Program-made: the position numbers and the translations under genes
Notes under the pieces: model-generated
Database searches by the model: none
What the model saw: the letters and a program-made list of their open reading frames with translations, nothing else
What the model was told of the DNA's origin: nothing
Part shown: piece by piece, positions 16,221-24,900 of the stretch
Layout: each line of letters starts with the position of its first letter
How positions within the stretch are numbered: position 1 is the first letter of the stretch
Assembly (NCBI GenBank): GCA_030680355.1
Contig: JAUXVF010000025.1
Coordinates: forward strand, 1 to 64,000
Length of the DNA: 64,000 nucleotides
Direction: 5' to 3'
DNA from: Caulobacter sp.
GTDB lineage: Bacteria; Pseudomonadota; Alphaproteobacteria; Caulobacterales; Caulobacteraceae

Positions 16221-18212
16221 TCAGGCCCGGGTCAGGGCGGCGTCCTCGACCACCTTGACCACGTCGGCCATGATCTCGGTCAGTTTGAAGTCCTTGGGGG
16301 TGTAGATCCGGCGCACGCCCATCTGTTTGAGCACCAGGGCGTCCTGCGGCGGAATGATGCCGCCGACGACGACCGGAATGTCGCCCAGCCCTTCGGCCCG
16401 CATGACCCGGACCACCTCCTGGACCAGGTCCAGGTGCGAGCCCGACAGGATCGACAGGCCGACGACATGGGCCCGGGTCTCTTTCGCCCGACGGACGATC
16501 TCCTCGGGCGTCGAGCGGATGCCGTCGTAGTTGACCTCCATGCCGCAGGCGCGGGCGCGGGTGGCGATCTGTTCGGCGCCGTTGGAGTGGCCGTCGAGAC
16601 CGGGCTTGCCGATCAGGTAGCTGAGGGTGCGGCCGAGCAGTTTGCTGACCCGTTCGACGTCGCGTTTGACCGCTTCGATGTCCTCGGCGTCCTCGCCGGT
16701 CGCGACCACCACGGCCACGCCGGTCGGGCCGCGGTATTCGCCGAACACCTCGCGCAGGGCGAAGGCCCATTCGCCGGTGGTGACCCCGGCCTTGGCCGCG
16801 ACGATCGAGGGTTCCATGATGTTGCGGCCGTCGATGGCCGCGGCCTTGAGGTCGGCCAGGGCGGCGGCGACGGCGGCCGGGTCGCGGGCGGCGCGCCAGG
16901 CCTTGAGCCGTTCGACAACGCCCGCTTCCAGCTTGGGGTCGACGCTTTCAATCGAGGATTCGCCGGCGCTCAGCGGCGAGGGGGCGGTGTCGGTCCAGCG
17001 GTTGACCCCGACCACGGTCATGTCGCCGGTCTCGACCGCTCGCACGCGGGCGGCGTTGGCCCCGACCAGTTGGCCCTTCATATAGTCGATGGCCGAGGCG
17101 GCGCCGCCGAGGGCGTCGATTTTGGCCAGTTCCTCAAGGGCGCCGGCCTTGAGCTCGGCGACCTTGGCCTCGACGACATGGCTGCCGGCGAACAGGTCTT
17201 CGTATTCCAGCAGGTCGGTCTCATAGGCCAGCACCTGCTGCATGCGCAGGCTCCACTGCTGGTCCCAGGGCCGGGGCAGGCCGAGCGCCTCGTTCCAGGC
17301 CGGCAGCTGCAGGGCGCGGCAGCGCGCGTCCTTGCTCAGGGTCACGGCCAGGGCTTCGAGCAGGATGCGGTAGGGATTGTTCTCCGGCTGCTGTTCGGTC
17401 AGGCCCAGGCTGTTGACCTGGACCCCGTAGCGGAAGCGGCGGGCCTTGGCGTTCTTGACGCCGTAGCGGTCCCGGAGGATCTCGTCCCACAGGGCGGTGA
17501 ACGCCCGCATCTTGCACAACTCGGTGACGAACCGCACGCCGGCGTTGACGAAGAAGCTGATCCGTCCACAGACGACCTCGAAATCCTCGTCCGGCACCTG
17601 GCCGCCGGCCTTGACCGTGTCGAGCACCGAGATGGCGGTGGCCAGGGCGTAGGCCAGTTCCTGCTCCGGCGTCGCCCCGGCTTCCTGCAGGTGATAGCTG
17701 CAGACGTTCATCGGGTTCCATTTGGGCACCTCGATGTAGCACCAGGCGATCATGTCGCCGATCAGCCGCAGCGACGGGCCGGGCGGGAAGATGTAGGTGC
17801 CCCGGCTCAGATATTCCTTGATCAGATCGTTCTGCGTCGTGCCCTGCAGGGCCGAGCGCGGCGCGCCCTGCTCATCGGCCAGGGCGACATACATCGCCAG
17901 CAGCCAGGCGGCCGGGGCGTTGATGGTCATGGAGGTGTTCATCTGGTCGAGCGGAATGGCGTCGAACAGCGTCCGCATGTCGCCCAGATGGCCGATCGGC
18001 ACCCCGACCTTGCCGACTTCGCCCCGCGCCAGGATGTGGTCGGCGTCGTAGCCGGTCTGGGTCGGCAGGTCGAAGGCCACCGACAGACCGGTCTGGCCGG
18101 CGGCCAGATTGCGCCGGTAGAGGGCGTTGGACATCTCCGCCGTGGAGTGGCCCGCATAGGTGCGGAAGATCCACGGGGCGTCGGGGGCGTGCTGGAAGGG
18201 CTTGTCGGTCAT
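16221..18212 (-). CDS. ecm: Ethylmalonyl-CoA mutase (coenzyme B12-dependent)
   Basis: The 663-residue product has a methylmalonyl-CoA mutase-type barrel (residues 1-500) and a C-terminal B12-binding domain with the DxHxxG loop at D540-G-H542-S-N-G545. Length, the single-chain form and the loop variant GKPGLDGHSNGAEQ fit Ecm (formerly MeaA) rather than MCM. It converts ethylmalonyl-CoA to methylsuccinyl-CoA, a step of the ethylmalonyl-CoA pathway for growth on C2 compounds. ccr, which makes ethylmalonyl-CoA, lies 1.3 kb away. Confidence 0.92.
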   Translation of the reverse strand: MTDKPFQHAPDAPWIFRTYAGHSTAEMSNALYRRNLAAGQTGLSVAFDLPTQTGYDADHILARGEVGKVGVPIGHLGDMRTLFDAIPLDQMNTSMTINAPAAWLLAMYVALADEQGAPRSALQGTTQNDLIKEYLSRGTYIFPPGPSLRLIGDMIAWCYIEVPKWNPMNVCSYHLQEAGATPEQELAYALATAISVLDTVKAGGQVPDEDFEVVCGRISFFVNAGVRFVTELCKMRAFTALWDEILRDRYGVKNAKARRFRYGVQVNSLGLTEQQPENNPYRILLEALAVTLSKDARCRALQLPAWNEALGLPRPWDQQWSLRMQQVLAYETDLLEYEDLFAGSHVVEAKVAELKAGALEELAKIDALGGAASAIDYMKGQLVGANAARVRAVETGDMTVVGVNRWTDTAPSPLSAGESSIESVDPKLEAGVVERLKAWRAARDPAAVAAALADLKAAAIDGRNIMEPSIVAAKAGVTTGEWAFALREVFGEYRGPTGVAVVVATGEDAEDIEAVKRDVERVSKLLGRTLSYLIGKPGLDGHSNGAEQIATRARACGMEVNYDGIRSTPEEIVRRAKETRAHVVGLSILSGSHLDLVQEVVRVMRAEGLGDIPVVVGGIIPPQDALVLKQMGVRRIYTPKDFKLTEIMADVVKVVEDAALTRA

Positions 18213-18293
18213 GGGGCCGGATCATGGCGATGGGGCTGCTGCGGTGCAACATTTTTGCGTCGCAGGCTGACGCGGGCGTCAAGGGCGCAAGGA

Positions 18294-18453
18294 TCGTGCG
18301 TGGCTCCAGTCGCCCCGGCTCAGCCCGGACTTTCCCCAAGTCTTGGTGAGCAGCAGCCGAAGGCTGCGTGTCGAACCACGCACTCTCCATCAGCGCGGTG
18401 ACACCCTGCGTCCTTCGACACGGCCCCCGCGGGGCCTGCTCAGGATGACTTGG
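18294..18453. repeat. REP-like element, second copy (modules diverging)
   Basis: The modules seen at 10941-11050 recur in the gap between ecm and the hydratase: module 1 inverted (18338-18383, ending GTGTCGAACCACGCAC) and module 2 inverted (18404-18453, TGCGTCCTTCGACACGG then CTGCTCAGGATGACTT). A degraded third start (CGTGCGTGGCTCC) lies at 18295. Here the modules point away from each other. Confidence 0.8.
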
Positions 18454-18480
18454 GGGGTAAAGGTCTGCGTCAACGCGGGG

Positions 18481-19227
18481 TCAGTGGCGCGAGAACACCG
18501 CCGCCCGCTTTTCCAGGAATGACGCCACTGCCTCGCGATGATCGGCGCTGCCGGCCAGGGCCTCCAGCGCGTCGTCCATCTGCCGCGTCCGTTCCTCCAC
18601 GCTCATGCCGGCGAAACGTTTGGCGGCCTCGACGGACAGGGGCGCGCGGCTGGCGATGCGGTCGGCCATGGCCAGGGCTTCCGGCAGGAGCTGGTCGGCC
18701 GCGAACACGTCCGTGACCAGTCCGGTTCTGAGAGCCGTCGCCGCGTCGACCGGCGATCCAGTCAGCAGCATGGCCTTGGCCGGCCCGACGCCGATCAGGG
18801 TCGGCAGGCGGCCGACCGAGGCCATCAGCCCGACATTGACCCCGGAGGCGGTGAAGGTCGCGCCCTCGGCGGCCAGCCGGATGTCGCAGGCCAGGGCCAG
18901 GTCGAGCCCGCCGCCGAGCGCGCCGCCGTTGATCGCCGCGATGACCGGCAGGCGCAGGGCCTCGACCTGGCTCATCAGGGCGTTGAAGTCTGTGATCGGC
19001 GACAGATCGTCGCGCCCCCGCCCGGCCAGCTCGCGCAGATCATTACCGGCGCAGAACACCTTGCCCCGTCCGGTCAGGACCACGGCCCGGATGTCCAGAT
19101 CGGCCTCGATCCCGGTCAGCACGGCGGCCAGTTTCCGCCGCATCGCCGCGCCCAGGGCGTTGGCCGGCGGCAGGTCCAGCTCGATCAGGGCGACGGCGGG
19201 AAATGGGCGGCTGAAATGGATGGTCAT
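18481..19227 (-). CDS. Enoyl-CoA hydratase/isomerase family protein
   Basis: The 248-residue product is a crotonase-fold enzyme. The oxyanion-hole segments are GKVFCAGNDLREL and INGGALGGGLDLALACDIRLA. The Glu pair typical of hydratases is not evident at the second site (GVNVGLMASVGRLPTL), so isomerase or other crotonase activity is possible. The ATG at 19227 gives the family N-terminus (MTIHFSR). It lies between ecm and ccr, which hints at a link with C4-C5 acyl-CoA metabolism. Confidence 0.85.
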   Translation of the reverse strand: MTIHFSRPFPAVALIELDLPPANALGAAMRRKLAAVLTGIEADLDIRAVVLTGRGKVFCAGNDLRELAGRGRDDLSPITDFNALMSQVEALRLPVIAAINGGALGGGLDLALACDIRLAAEGATFTASGVNVGLMASVGRLPTLIGVGPAKAMLLTGSPVDAATALRTGLVTDVFAADQLLPEALAMADRIASRAPLSVEAAKRFAGMSVEERTRQMDDALEALAGSADHREAVASFLEKRAAVFSRH

Positions 19228-19288
19228 GACGGTAGGAGACTCTCCTGCGAAGGCCCCGACTAGCACTTTCGGGGCCCCTCCTGCCATG

Positions 19289-19485
19289 TTGCGCCGCACA
19301 AGAAAGGACTTGCCACATTCAAACAGTTGTCACACGCTCATTCCCTTACGGCTGGTGAAAGGCGGCGCCTTAGGGCAAGGCTTTGCGCCGAAGTCGTAAA
19401 ATTCGACGAATCGAAGGCTGTTTTCGTCGGACAGCTTCACGATCCGCGAAGTCGCCGGGCCTGTCCCGGCGCTATTGCACCGCAA
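19289..19485. promoter_or_regulatory. Divergent control region with repeated TTGC-n3-GCA motif (hydratase / ccr)
   Basis: The 282-bp gap between two divergent acyl-CoA genes holds TTGCGCCGCAC at 19289-19299 and the perfect inverted repeat TTGC-ACC-GCAA at 19475-19485, 25 bases before ccr. A related TGCAACATTTTTGCG lies upstream of ecm at 18245-18259. A 7-bp hairpin sits at 19453-19471. TTGC/GCAA sites are typical of regulators of short-chain acyl-CoA genes; the link is inferred. Confidence 0.4.
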
Positions 19486-19509
19486 CAGAAACGCCCGGGA
19501 ACGCCGCTC

Positions 19510-20790
19510 ATGACCACCGCCGCCCTCGACAAGACCCCCGTGAAGGACCTCTACGAGATCGGCGAGATTCCGCCGGCCTACCATGTCCCGAAAAACATGT
19601 ACGCCTGGACCATCCGCAAGGAGCGCCACGGTCGGCCGACCGACGCCATGCAGGTCGAGGTGGTGCCCACCTGGGAGATTGGCGAGGACGAGGTTCTGGT
19701 TCTCGTGATGGCCGCGGGCGTCAATTATAACGGCGTCTGGGCGGCGTTGGGCGAGCCGATGAGTCCGCTCGATGTTCACAAGCTCGACTACCATGTCGCC
19801 GGATCCGACGCCGCCGGCGTGGTCTGGGCCGTGGGCAAGAAGGTGCGCCGCTGGAAGGCCGGCGACGAGGTGGTCATCCACTGTAACCAGGACGACGGCG
19901 ACGACGAGGAATGCAACGGCGGCGATCCGATGTTCTCGCCCAGCCAGCGGATCTGGGGCTATGAGACCCCCGACGGCAGCTTCTCGCAGTTCTGCCGGGT
20001 GCAGTCGCGCCAGCTGATGCCGCGCCCCCAGCATCTGACCTGGGAAGAGAGCGCCTGCTACACCCTGACCTTGGCCACCGCCTACCGCATGTTGTTCGGT
20101 CACCAGCCGCATGAGCTGAAACCGGGACAGAACGTGCTGGTCTGGGGCGCCTCGGGCGGCCTGGGCGTCTTCGCCGTACAGCTGGCCGCCGTGGCCGGGG
20201 CCAACGCCATCGGCGTGGTCAGCGACGACGACAAGTTCGACTTCGTGCTCAGCCAGGGCGCCAAGGCGGTGCTGAATCGCAAGGACTTCAACTGCTGGGG
20301 CCAGCTGCCGACCGTCAACGGCCCCGAGTTCAACGCCTATATGGCCGAGAGCCGCAAGTTCGGTAAGGCGATCTGGAACATCACCGGCAAGAAGGACGTC
20401 GACATGGTGTTCGAGCACCCCGGCGAGGCCACCTTCCCGGTCAGCGTCTTCCTGGTCAAACGGGGCGGCATGGTCGTGATCTGCGCCGGCACCAGCGGCT
20501 TCAATCTGACCATGGACGCACGCTTTCTCTGGATGCGCCAGAAGCGCGTCCAGGGCAGCCATTTCGCCAACCTCATGCAGGCCAGCGCCGCCAACCAGCT
20601 GGTCATTGACCGCCGTGTCGACCCCTGCCTGTCGGAAGTGTTCCGCTGGGACGACATCCCCGCCGCCCACAACAAGATGCTCGACAACAAGCACCAGCCC
20701 GGCAACATGGCCGTACTGGTCTGCGCCCAGCGCCCGGGCCTGCGGACCTTCGAGGAAGTGCAGGAAATCTCGGCGGAGGTGGCCGGCTAG
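19510..20790 (+). CDS. ccr: Crotonyl-CoA carboxylase/reductase
   Basis: The 426-residue product belongs to the medium-chain reductase family and reductively carboxylates crotonyl-CoA with NADPH and CO2 to ethylmalonyl-CoA. Ccr-specific features are the N-terminal LYEIGEIPPAYHVPKNMYAW, the DDGDDEECNGGDPMFSPSQRIWGYE insertion (residues about 131-155, cited for position) and the cofactor loop WGASGGLGVFAVQLA. Length matches the family. The ATG at 19510 is the family start; earlier in-frame starts are unlikely. With ecm it marks the ethylmalonyl-CoA pathway. Confidence 0.96.
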   Translation: MTTAALDKTPVKDLYEIGEIPPAYHVPKNMYAWTIRKERHGRPTDAMQVEVVPTWEIGEDEVLVLVMAAGVNYNGVWAALGEPMSPLDVHKLDYHVAGSDAAGVVWAVGKKVRRWKAGDEVVIHCNQDDGDDEECNGGDPMFSPSQRIWGYETPDGSFSQFCRVQSRQLMPRPQHLTWEESACYTLTLATAYRMLFGHQPHELKPGQNVLVWGASGGLGVFAVQLAAVAGANAIGVVSDDDKFDFVLSQGAKAVLNRKDFNCWGQLPTVNGPEFNAYMAESRKFGKAIWNITGKKDVDMVFEHPGEATFPVSVFLVKRGGMVVICAGTSGFNLTMDARFLWMRQKRVQGSHFANLMQASAANQLVIDRRVDPCLSEVFRWDDIPAAHNKMLDNKHQPGNMAVLVCAQRPGLRTFEEVQEISAEVAG

Positions 20791-20800
20791 CGGCCCCGCC

Positions 20801-21874
20801 TCACGCCGCGGGCATGATCCTGGAGGCGATCCGCGGGCCGCGGATCGCCACACTGACGCCGGACAGGTTGGTCATGACCAGTTCGGCGCCCAGCTGTTTG
20901 ACCAGGGACGCGACGATGACCGTGCCCAGGCCGCCGTCCGCGTCGGGACCATCGGCCGGCGATATCCCGATGCCGTTGTCGGCGACGATCAGGGCCCAAC
21001 CCTCGCCTTCGTTGGCGTAGGTGACCAGAACCTCGGCGTCCGGGCGGTTGACCGGGAAGGCGTATTTCACCGCATTGATGACCAGTTCGGTGACGATCAG
21101 GCCGACGCTGACCGCCTGGGCCGAACCGATCCGCGCCTCGTCAGCGATGACCTTGAGTTTGATCGTCTGGTCGTCGCCGATCATCGAGGCCGCCAGGCTG
21201 GCGCAGAGCTTGGTCAGATAGCCGCCGATCTCGATATCCTCGATCTCGCCATGGGTGTTCAGGTGCGACTGGACGGCCGCGACCGACATCACCCGCTGGT
21301 GGGCGTCCTTCAGATGCTGGCGCGACTCGTCGGAAGCGACCGCGCGGGCTTTCAGCATCAGGATGCTGGCGATGATCTGCAGGCTGTTGGCCACCCGGTG
21401 TTCCATCTCCTGGAACAGCAGCTGCTTTTGGCGCAGCAGTTCGCGGGTGGTCTCCAGCAGATCTTCCTGCTCGAGTTCGACGGCCCGGCGCGCGGTGATA
21501 TCGGTGAAGGCCAGCAAGATGGTGGTGTCGGTGCTGGTTTCGTAGAGCACCTTGCGGGCGTTGAGCAGCATGACCCGCCGGCCCAGGCCCGGGAAGTCAT
21601 GGTCGACCTCGAAGCCGTCCATGGCCGTGCGCTGCGGGATGATGGTCTCGAGGAGCTCGCGCAGAGCCGGAATGTCCCATTGGCCGTCGCCCAGATCGTA
21701 AAGCAGGCAGCCGATGGTCTGCTGCGGATCGACCTTGAAGGCCGCGTAGAAGAAGCGGCTCGCCGACAGTACGCGAAGCCCTGCGTCGAGGACCAGAAGC
21801 GGCTCGTGAATGGTGTTGACGATGGCCTCGGCCAGCGTCTGGGCGTCCTTGATGCCATCGAAATGAGTCGGCAT
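20801..21874 (-). CDS. PAS domain sensor histidine kinase (HisKA_2 type)
   Basis: The 357-residue soluble product has an N-terminal PAS domain (about residues 10-130), a HisKA_2 dimerisation domain with the phospho-acceptor H159 in QEMEHRVANSLQ, and a HATPase domain with N-box LVINAVKYAFP and ADNGIGI/GLGTVIVASLV. This architecture is that of general stress/light-type kinases (LovK-like) that feed PhyR-type or single-domain regulators. No partner regulator is adjacent. The ATG at 21874 is used because the PAS domain begins right after it. It is convergent with ccr (10-base gap). Confidence 0.85.
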   Translation of the reverse strand: MPTHFDGIKDAQTLAEAIVNTIHEPLLVLDAGLRVLSASRFFYAAFKVDPQQTIGCLLYDLGDGQWDIPALRELLETIIPQRTAMDGFEVDHDFPGLGRRVMLLNARKVLYETSTDTTILLAFTDITARRAVELEQEDLLETTRELLRQKQLLFQEMEHRVANSLQIIASILMLKARAVASDESRQHLKDAHQRVMSVAAVQSHLNTHGEIEDIEIGGYLTKLCASLAASMIGDDQTIKLKVIADEARIGSAQAVSVGLIVTELVINAVKYAFPVNRPDAEVLVTYANEGEGWALIVADNGIGISPADGPDADGGLGTVIVASLVKQLGAELVMTNLSGVSVAIRGPRIASRIMPAA

Positions 21875-21999
21875 GCGCGGCAGTCGACTCCTGTCTTTGG
21901 GGGGGCGGCCGCCGAGGCTGGCGACGGGGCAACTGTGCATATTCAGCCTAGCTGTCCTGGCGGCGTTTGTCGCCATCCGTCTTGACGCAAGAGCGGCCG

Positions 22000-23112
22000 T
22001 CAGGCCGGAGCGAAACGCTGCTGCAGCTGTTTGAACAGCAGGCGCGGCGCGCTGCGATCATCAGGCATCATGACGTTGGCGGCGGTGATGAAGGCCAGGC
22101 CGCGCTCGGGCGCCAGGACGGCCAGCATGTGCCACATGGTGTTGGAGCCCTCATGAGCCAGCTGAACGCCGCGGGCCCACGGCTGGCCCTGCACCACGCC
22201 CCAGCCCAGGGCATAGTTGCGGCCCGTCGGCGGGGTGGTCAGATGGGCGACGGTCTCGGGCCTGAGCAAATCGCCGCCCCGGGTCAGGAACAGCCGTACG
22301 AATTTGCTGTAGTCGGTCAGGGTCATATGCACCGTGCCGGCCGGGCCCAGCGCCGGCGGATTGTCGGCCAGGCCGGCCGGGTCCACCGGGATCAGCCCTC
22401 CGACGCCCAGTGGCGGTCGCCGATGACCCCAGGGCTGATTCCCCTTCGGCGCGCCGAACCCAGCCGTGGTCAGGCCCAGCGGCGTGAACAGATGGGTGGT
22501 GATCGCCGCTTCCCAGGTCGTCCCGGTGATCCGCTCGATCGCCGCCCCGGCCAGGATGTAGTTGAGGTTGGCGTAGTCAAACTGGCCGGGTTTGCCGCCG
22601 GGCGGCGCGCCAAGCACCCTGTCCGCCAGCGCCGTGCGTTGGGCGTCGACCGGGGTGGTCGCCCGGTGGGACGCCATCAGCCAGCCGCCATCGATGACGC
22701 CCCTGTCGGTCAGGCCGGCCGTATGGCTCATCAACTGTTCGACGGTCGTCGCCGACCAGGCCAGGTTCAGGGTCAGGTCGGGAAACAGCTGCGGCAGGGT
22801 CGCGCCCCACCGCGCCCGCCCGGCCTCGACCAGTCGGCCGTAGAGGGCCGCGGTCATCGCCTTGGTGTTCGACCCCAGATGCCAGAGGTCGTCGGTGGTC
22901 ACCCGGTCCTCGCCACCCGCGCGCCGGACTCCGTCGACGGCGAGGAAGGGCAGGCCGTCGGGCGTCACTACCGCCCCGGCCAGGGCAGGGACTCCGGTTT
23001 CCTCGATCAGCCGCTCCAGCGATCCGGTCGCCGCCGTCGATTCGGCCTGGGCGCGACCCGCCAGGGCGGCGGCGGGTATCGCGGCCAGAACGGTGCGCCT
23101 GAGAAGGGTCAT
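22000..23112 (-). CDS. Exported serine hydrolase of the beta-lactamase (class C/esterase) fold
   Basis: The 370-residue product begins with a signal peptide with two arginines (MTLLRRTVLAAIPAAALAG). The three active-site motifs are S81-x-x-K84 (SNTK), Y180-x-N182 (YANLN) and HEG near residue 315. This is the penicillin-binding/esterase superfamily; true beta-lactamase activity cannot be inferred. It is divergent from the GH13 gene, whose start lies 165 bases away. Confidence 0.85.
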   Translation of the reverse strand: MTLLRRTVLAAIPAAALAGRAQAESTAATGSLERLIEETGVPALAGAVVTPDGLPFLAVDGVRRAGGEDRVTTDDLWHLGSNTKAMTAALYGRLVEAGRARWGATLPQLFPDLTLNLAWSATTVEQLMSHTAGLTDRGVIDGGWLMASHRATTPVDAQRTALADRVLGAPPGGKPGQFDYANLNYILAGAAIERITGTTWEAAITTHLFTPLGLTTAGFGAPKGNQPWGHRRPPLGVGGLIPVDPAGLADNPPALGPAGTVHMTLTDYSKFVRLFLTRGGDLLRPETVAHLTTPPTGRNYALGWGVVQGQPWARGVQLAHEGSNTMWHMLAVLAPERGLAFITAANVMMPDDRSAPRLLFKQLQQRFAPA

Positions 23113-23276
23113 GGAGCATTCCCGGTGGTCATCGGTCCGGACCATTCCACATCGTGGGCGAACCGCGTCAAGCGTCGCTGTCAGCCGATGCGTCGGTCCG
23201 GGCAAACCGCCGTCGATCACCACTATCTGACCTGATCGCCTTCCATCGCCCCGCGCCATCAGGCTAGGATCGGGGC

Positions 23277-24848
23277 ATGACCGACAAGAAAACGACCCCA
23301 TGGTGGCGCGGCGCCAGCGTCTACCAGATCTATGTGCGCAGCTTCTGTGACTGGAATGGCGACGGACAGGGCGACCTGGCCGGCGTGTTGTCGAAACTCG
23401 ACTACCTGGTCGACCTCGGCGTCGACGCCGTCTGGCTCTCGCCTATCCACCCCTCGCCCAACCGCGACTGGGGCTATGACGTCGCCGACTATGAGGCGGT
23501 GCATCCCGACTATGGCACCATGGCCGACTTCGAGGCCCTGCTGGCCGCGGCGCATGAGCGGGGCATCCGCATCCTGCTCGACGAGCCCCTGGCCCACACC
23601 TCCGACGAACACGCCTGGTTCCATGAGAGTCTCGAGGGCGGCGACAAGGCCGACTGGTATGTCTGGGCCGACGCCAAGCCCGACGGCACCGCGCCCAATA
23701 ACTGGCTGTCTGCCTTCGGCGGCCCGGCCTGGGCCTACCAGCCTCTGCGTCGCAAGGCCTACCATCACAAGTTCCTGCGCCAGCAGCCCAAGCTCAACTG
23801 GCACAATCCCGACACCCGCCAGGCTATCCTGGGCGTGCTCGACTTCTGGCTGGACAAGGGCGTCGACGGCTTCCGGCTCGACGTCGCCAACGCCTATCTT
23901 CATGACGCGACCCTGACCGACAACCCGGTCGAGACCAGCACCGGCAACTGGCGCTGGGCGGCGGTCGCCAATTTCCAGAAGCACTGGAACGACTCCAATC
24001 TGGTCGAGAACATCCCCGTGCTCGATGAAGTCCGGCGGACGGTCGACAAGCACAGGGACCGCTTCGCCTTCGGGGAGTTTTCCGAGGAAGCCGCTCGCTG
24101 CGGCGGGTTCGCCGCGCCTGACGAAGGCCTGCACGCCGGCTACAGCTTCCCGCTGCTGCAGGCCCACAAACTGAACGCGAAATTCATCCGCGACCATTTC
24201 ACCATGCTCGAGGACCATCCGGCGCACTGGCCCTGCCTGTCCTTCTGCAACCACGACATCATGCGCACCGTCAGCCGTTTCGGCGACGGCTCGCCGGAAC
24301 TGGCCAAGCTGATGCTGGCCGTTCTGCTGGCCCTGCGGGGCACCGTGCTGATCTATCAGGGCGAGGAGCTGGGCCTGCCGGAAGTCGAGCTGTTGCGCGA
24401 ACAGCTGCGCGACCCGGTCGGCGACGTCTACTGGCCTGCTCACAAGGGCCGCGATGGCTGCCGCACGCCCATGCCCTGGTCGCATGGACCGAGCCTGGGG
24501 TTCAGCGCCGGCACGCCCTGGCTGCCCGCCGCGGCCGAGCATGTCGGGCTGACGGTCGAGATCCAGGAGCAGAATCCGGACTCGCCGCTCAACTTCACCC
24601 GCGCCCTGATCGCGGCCCGCAAGGCCTCGGTCGCCCTGCGGCTGGGCGACATCACCTTCCTCGACACGCCCGAGCCGCTGCTGGCCTTCGAACGAACCCA
24701 CGGCGACGAGCGTATCCGCTGTGTGTTCAACATGAGCGGCACGGCGATTTCGGGCTCGCTGCCGGAGGGCGAGACCCTGCTGGCCTGCGGCGAGATCGAT
24801 GGCGGCCATCTGGGTCCCTACGGTCTGCGCATCTCGCGGCTTGGCTGA
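23277..24848 (+). CDS. GH13 alpha-glucosidase/oligo-1,6-glucosidase-like enzyme
   Basis: The 523-residue cytoplasmic product has the GH13 barrel from WWRGASVYQIYVRSF. The catalytic triad is D202 (DGFRLDVAN), E267 (FAFGEF) and D327 (CNHD). QGEELGLPEVEL and PMPWS place it in the alpha-glucosidase/trehalose-type subgroup that acts on short alpha-glucans or sucrose. Unusual: conserved region I, normally DxVxNH, reads DEPLAH (102-107), so the conserved Asn is Ala. No transporter is adjacent. Confidence 0.9.
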   Translation: MTDKKTTPWWRGASVYQIYVRSFCDWNGDGQGDLAGVLSKLDYLVDLGVDAVWLSPIHPSPNRDWGYDVADYEAVHPDYGTMADFEALLAAAHERGIRILLDEPLAHTSDEHAWFHESLEGGDKADWYVWADAKPDGTAPNNWLSAFGGPAWAYQPLRRKAYHHKFLRQQPKLNWHNPDTRQAILGVLDFWLDKGVDGFRLDVANAYLHDATLTDNPVETSTGNWRWAAVANFQKHWNDSNLVENIPVLDEVRRTVDKHRDRFAFGEFSEEAARCGGFAAPDEGLHAGYSFPLLQAHKLNAKFIRDHFTMLEDHPAHWPCLSFCNHDIMRTVSRFGDGSPELAKLMLAVLLALRGTVLIYQGEELGLPEVELLREQLRDPVGDVYWPAHKGRDGCRTPMPWSHGPSLGFSAGTPWLPAAAEHVGLTVEIQEQNPDSPLNFTRALIAARKASVALRLGDITFLDTPEPLLAFERTHGDERIRCVFNMSGTAISGSLPEGETLLACGEIDGGHLGPYGLRISRLG

Positions 24849-24900
24849 CGCGCGGGGAAGACACTAAGGTCCGTCCCGAACGAGGATCGGGGAGGATCTC

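Noticed and set aside
19330-20853. Minus-strand frame opposite ccr
   Set aside because: Antisense frame with no motif; ccr on the plus strand is unambiguous.
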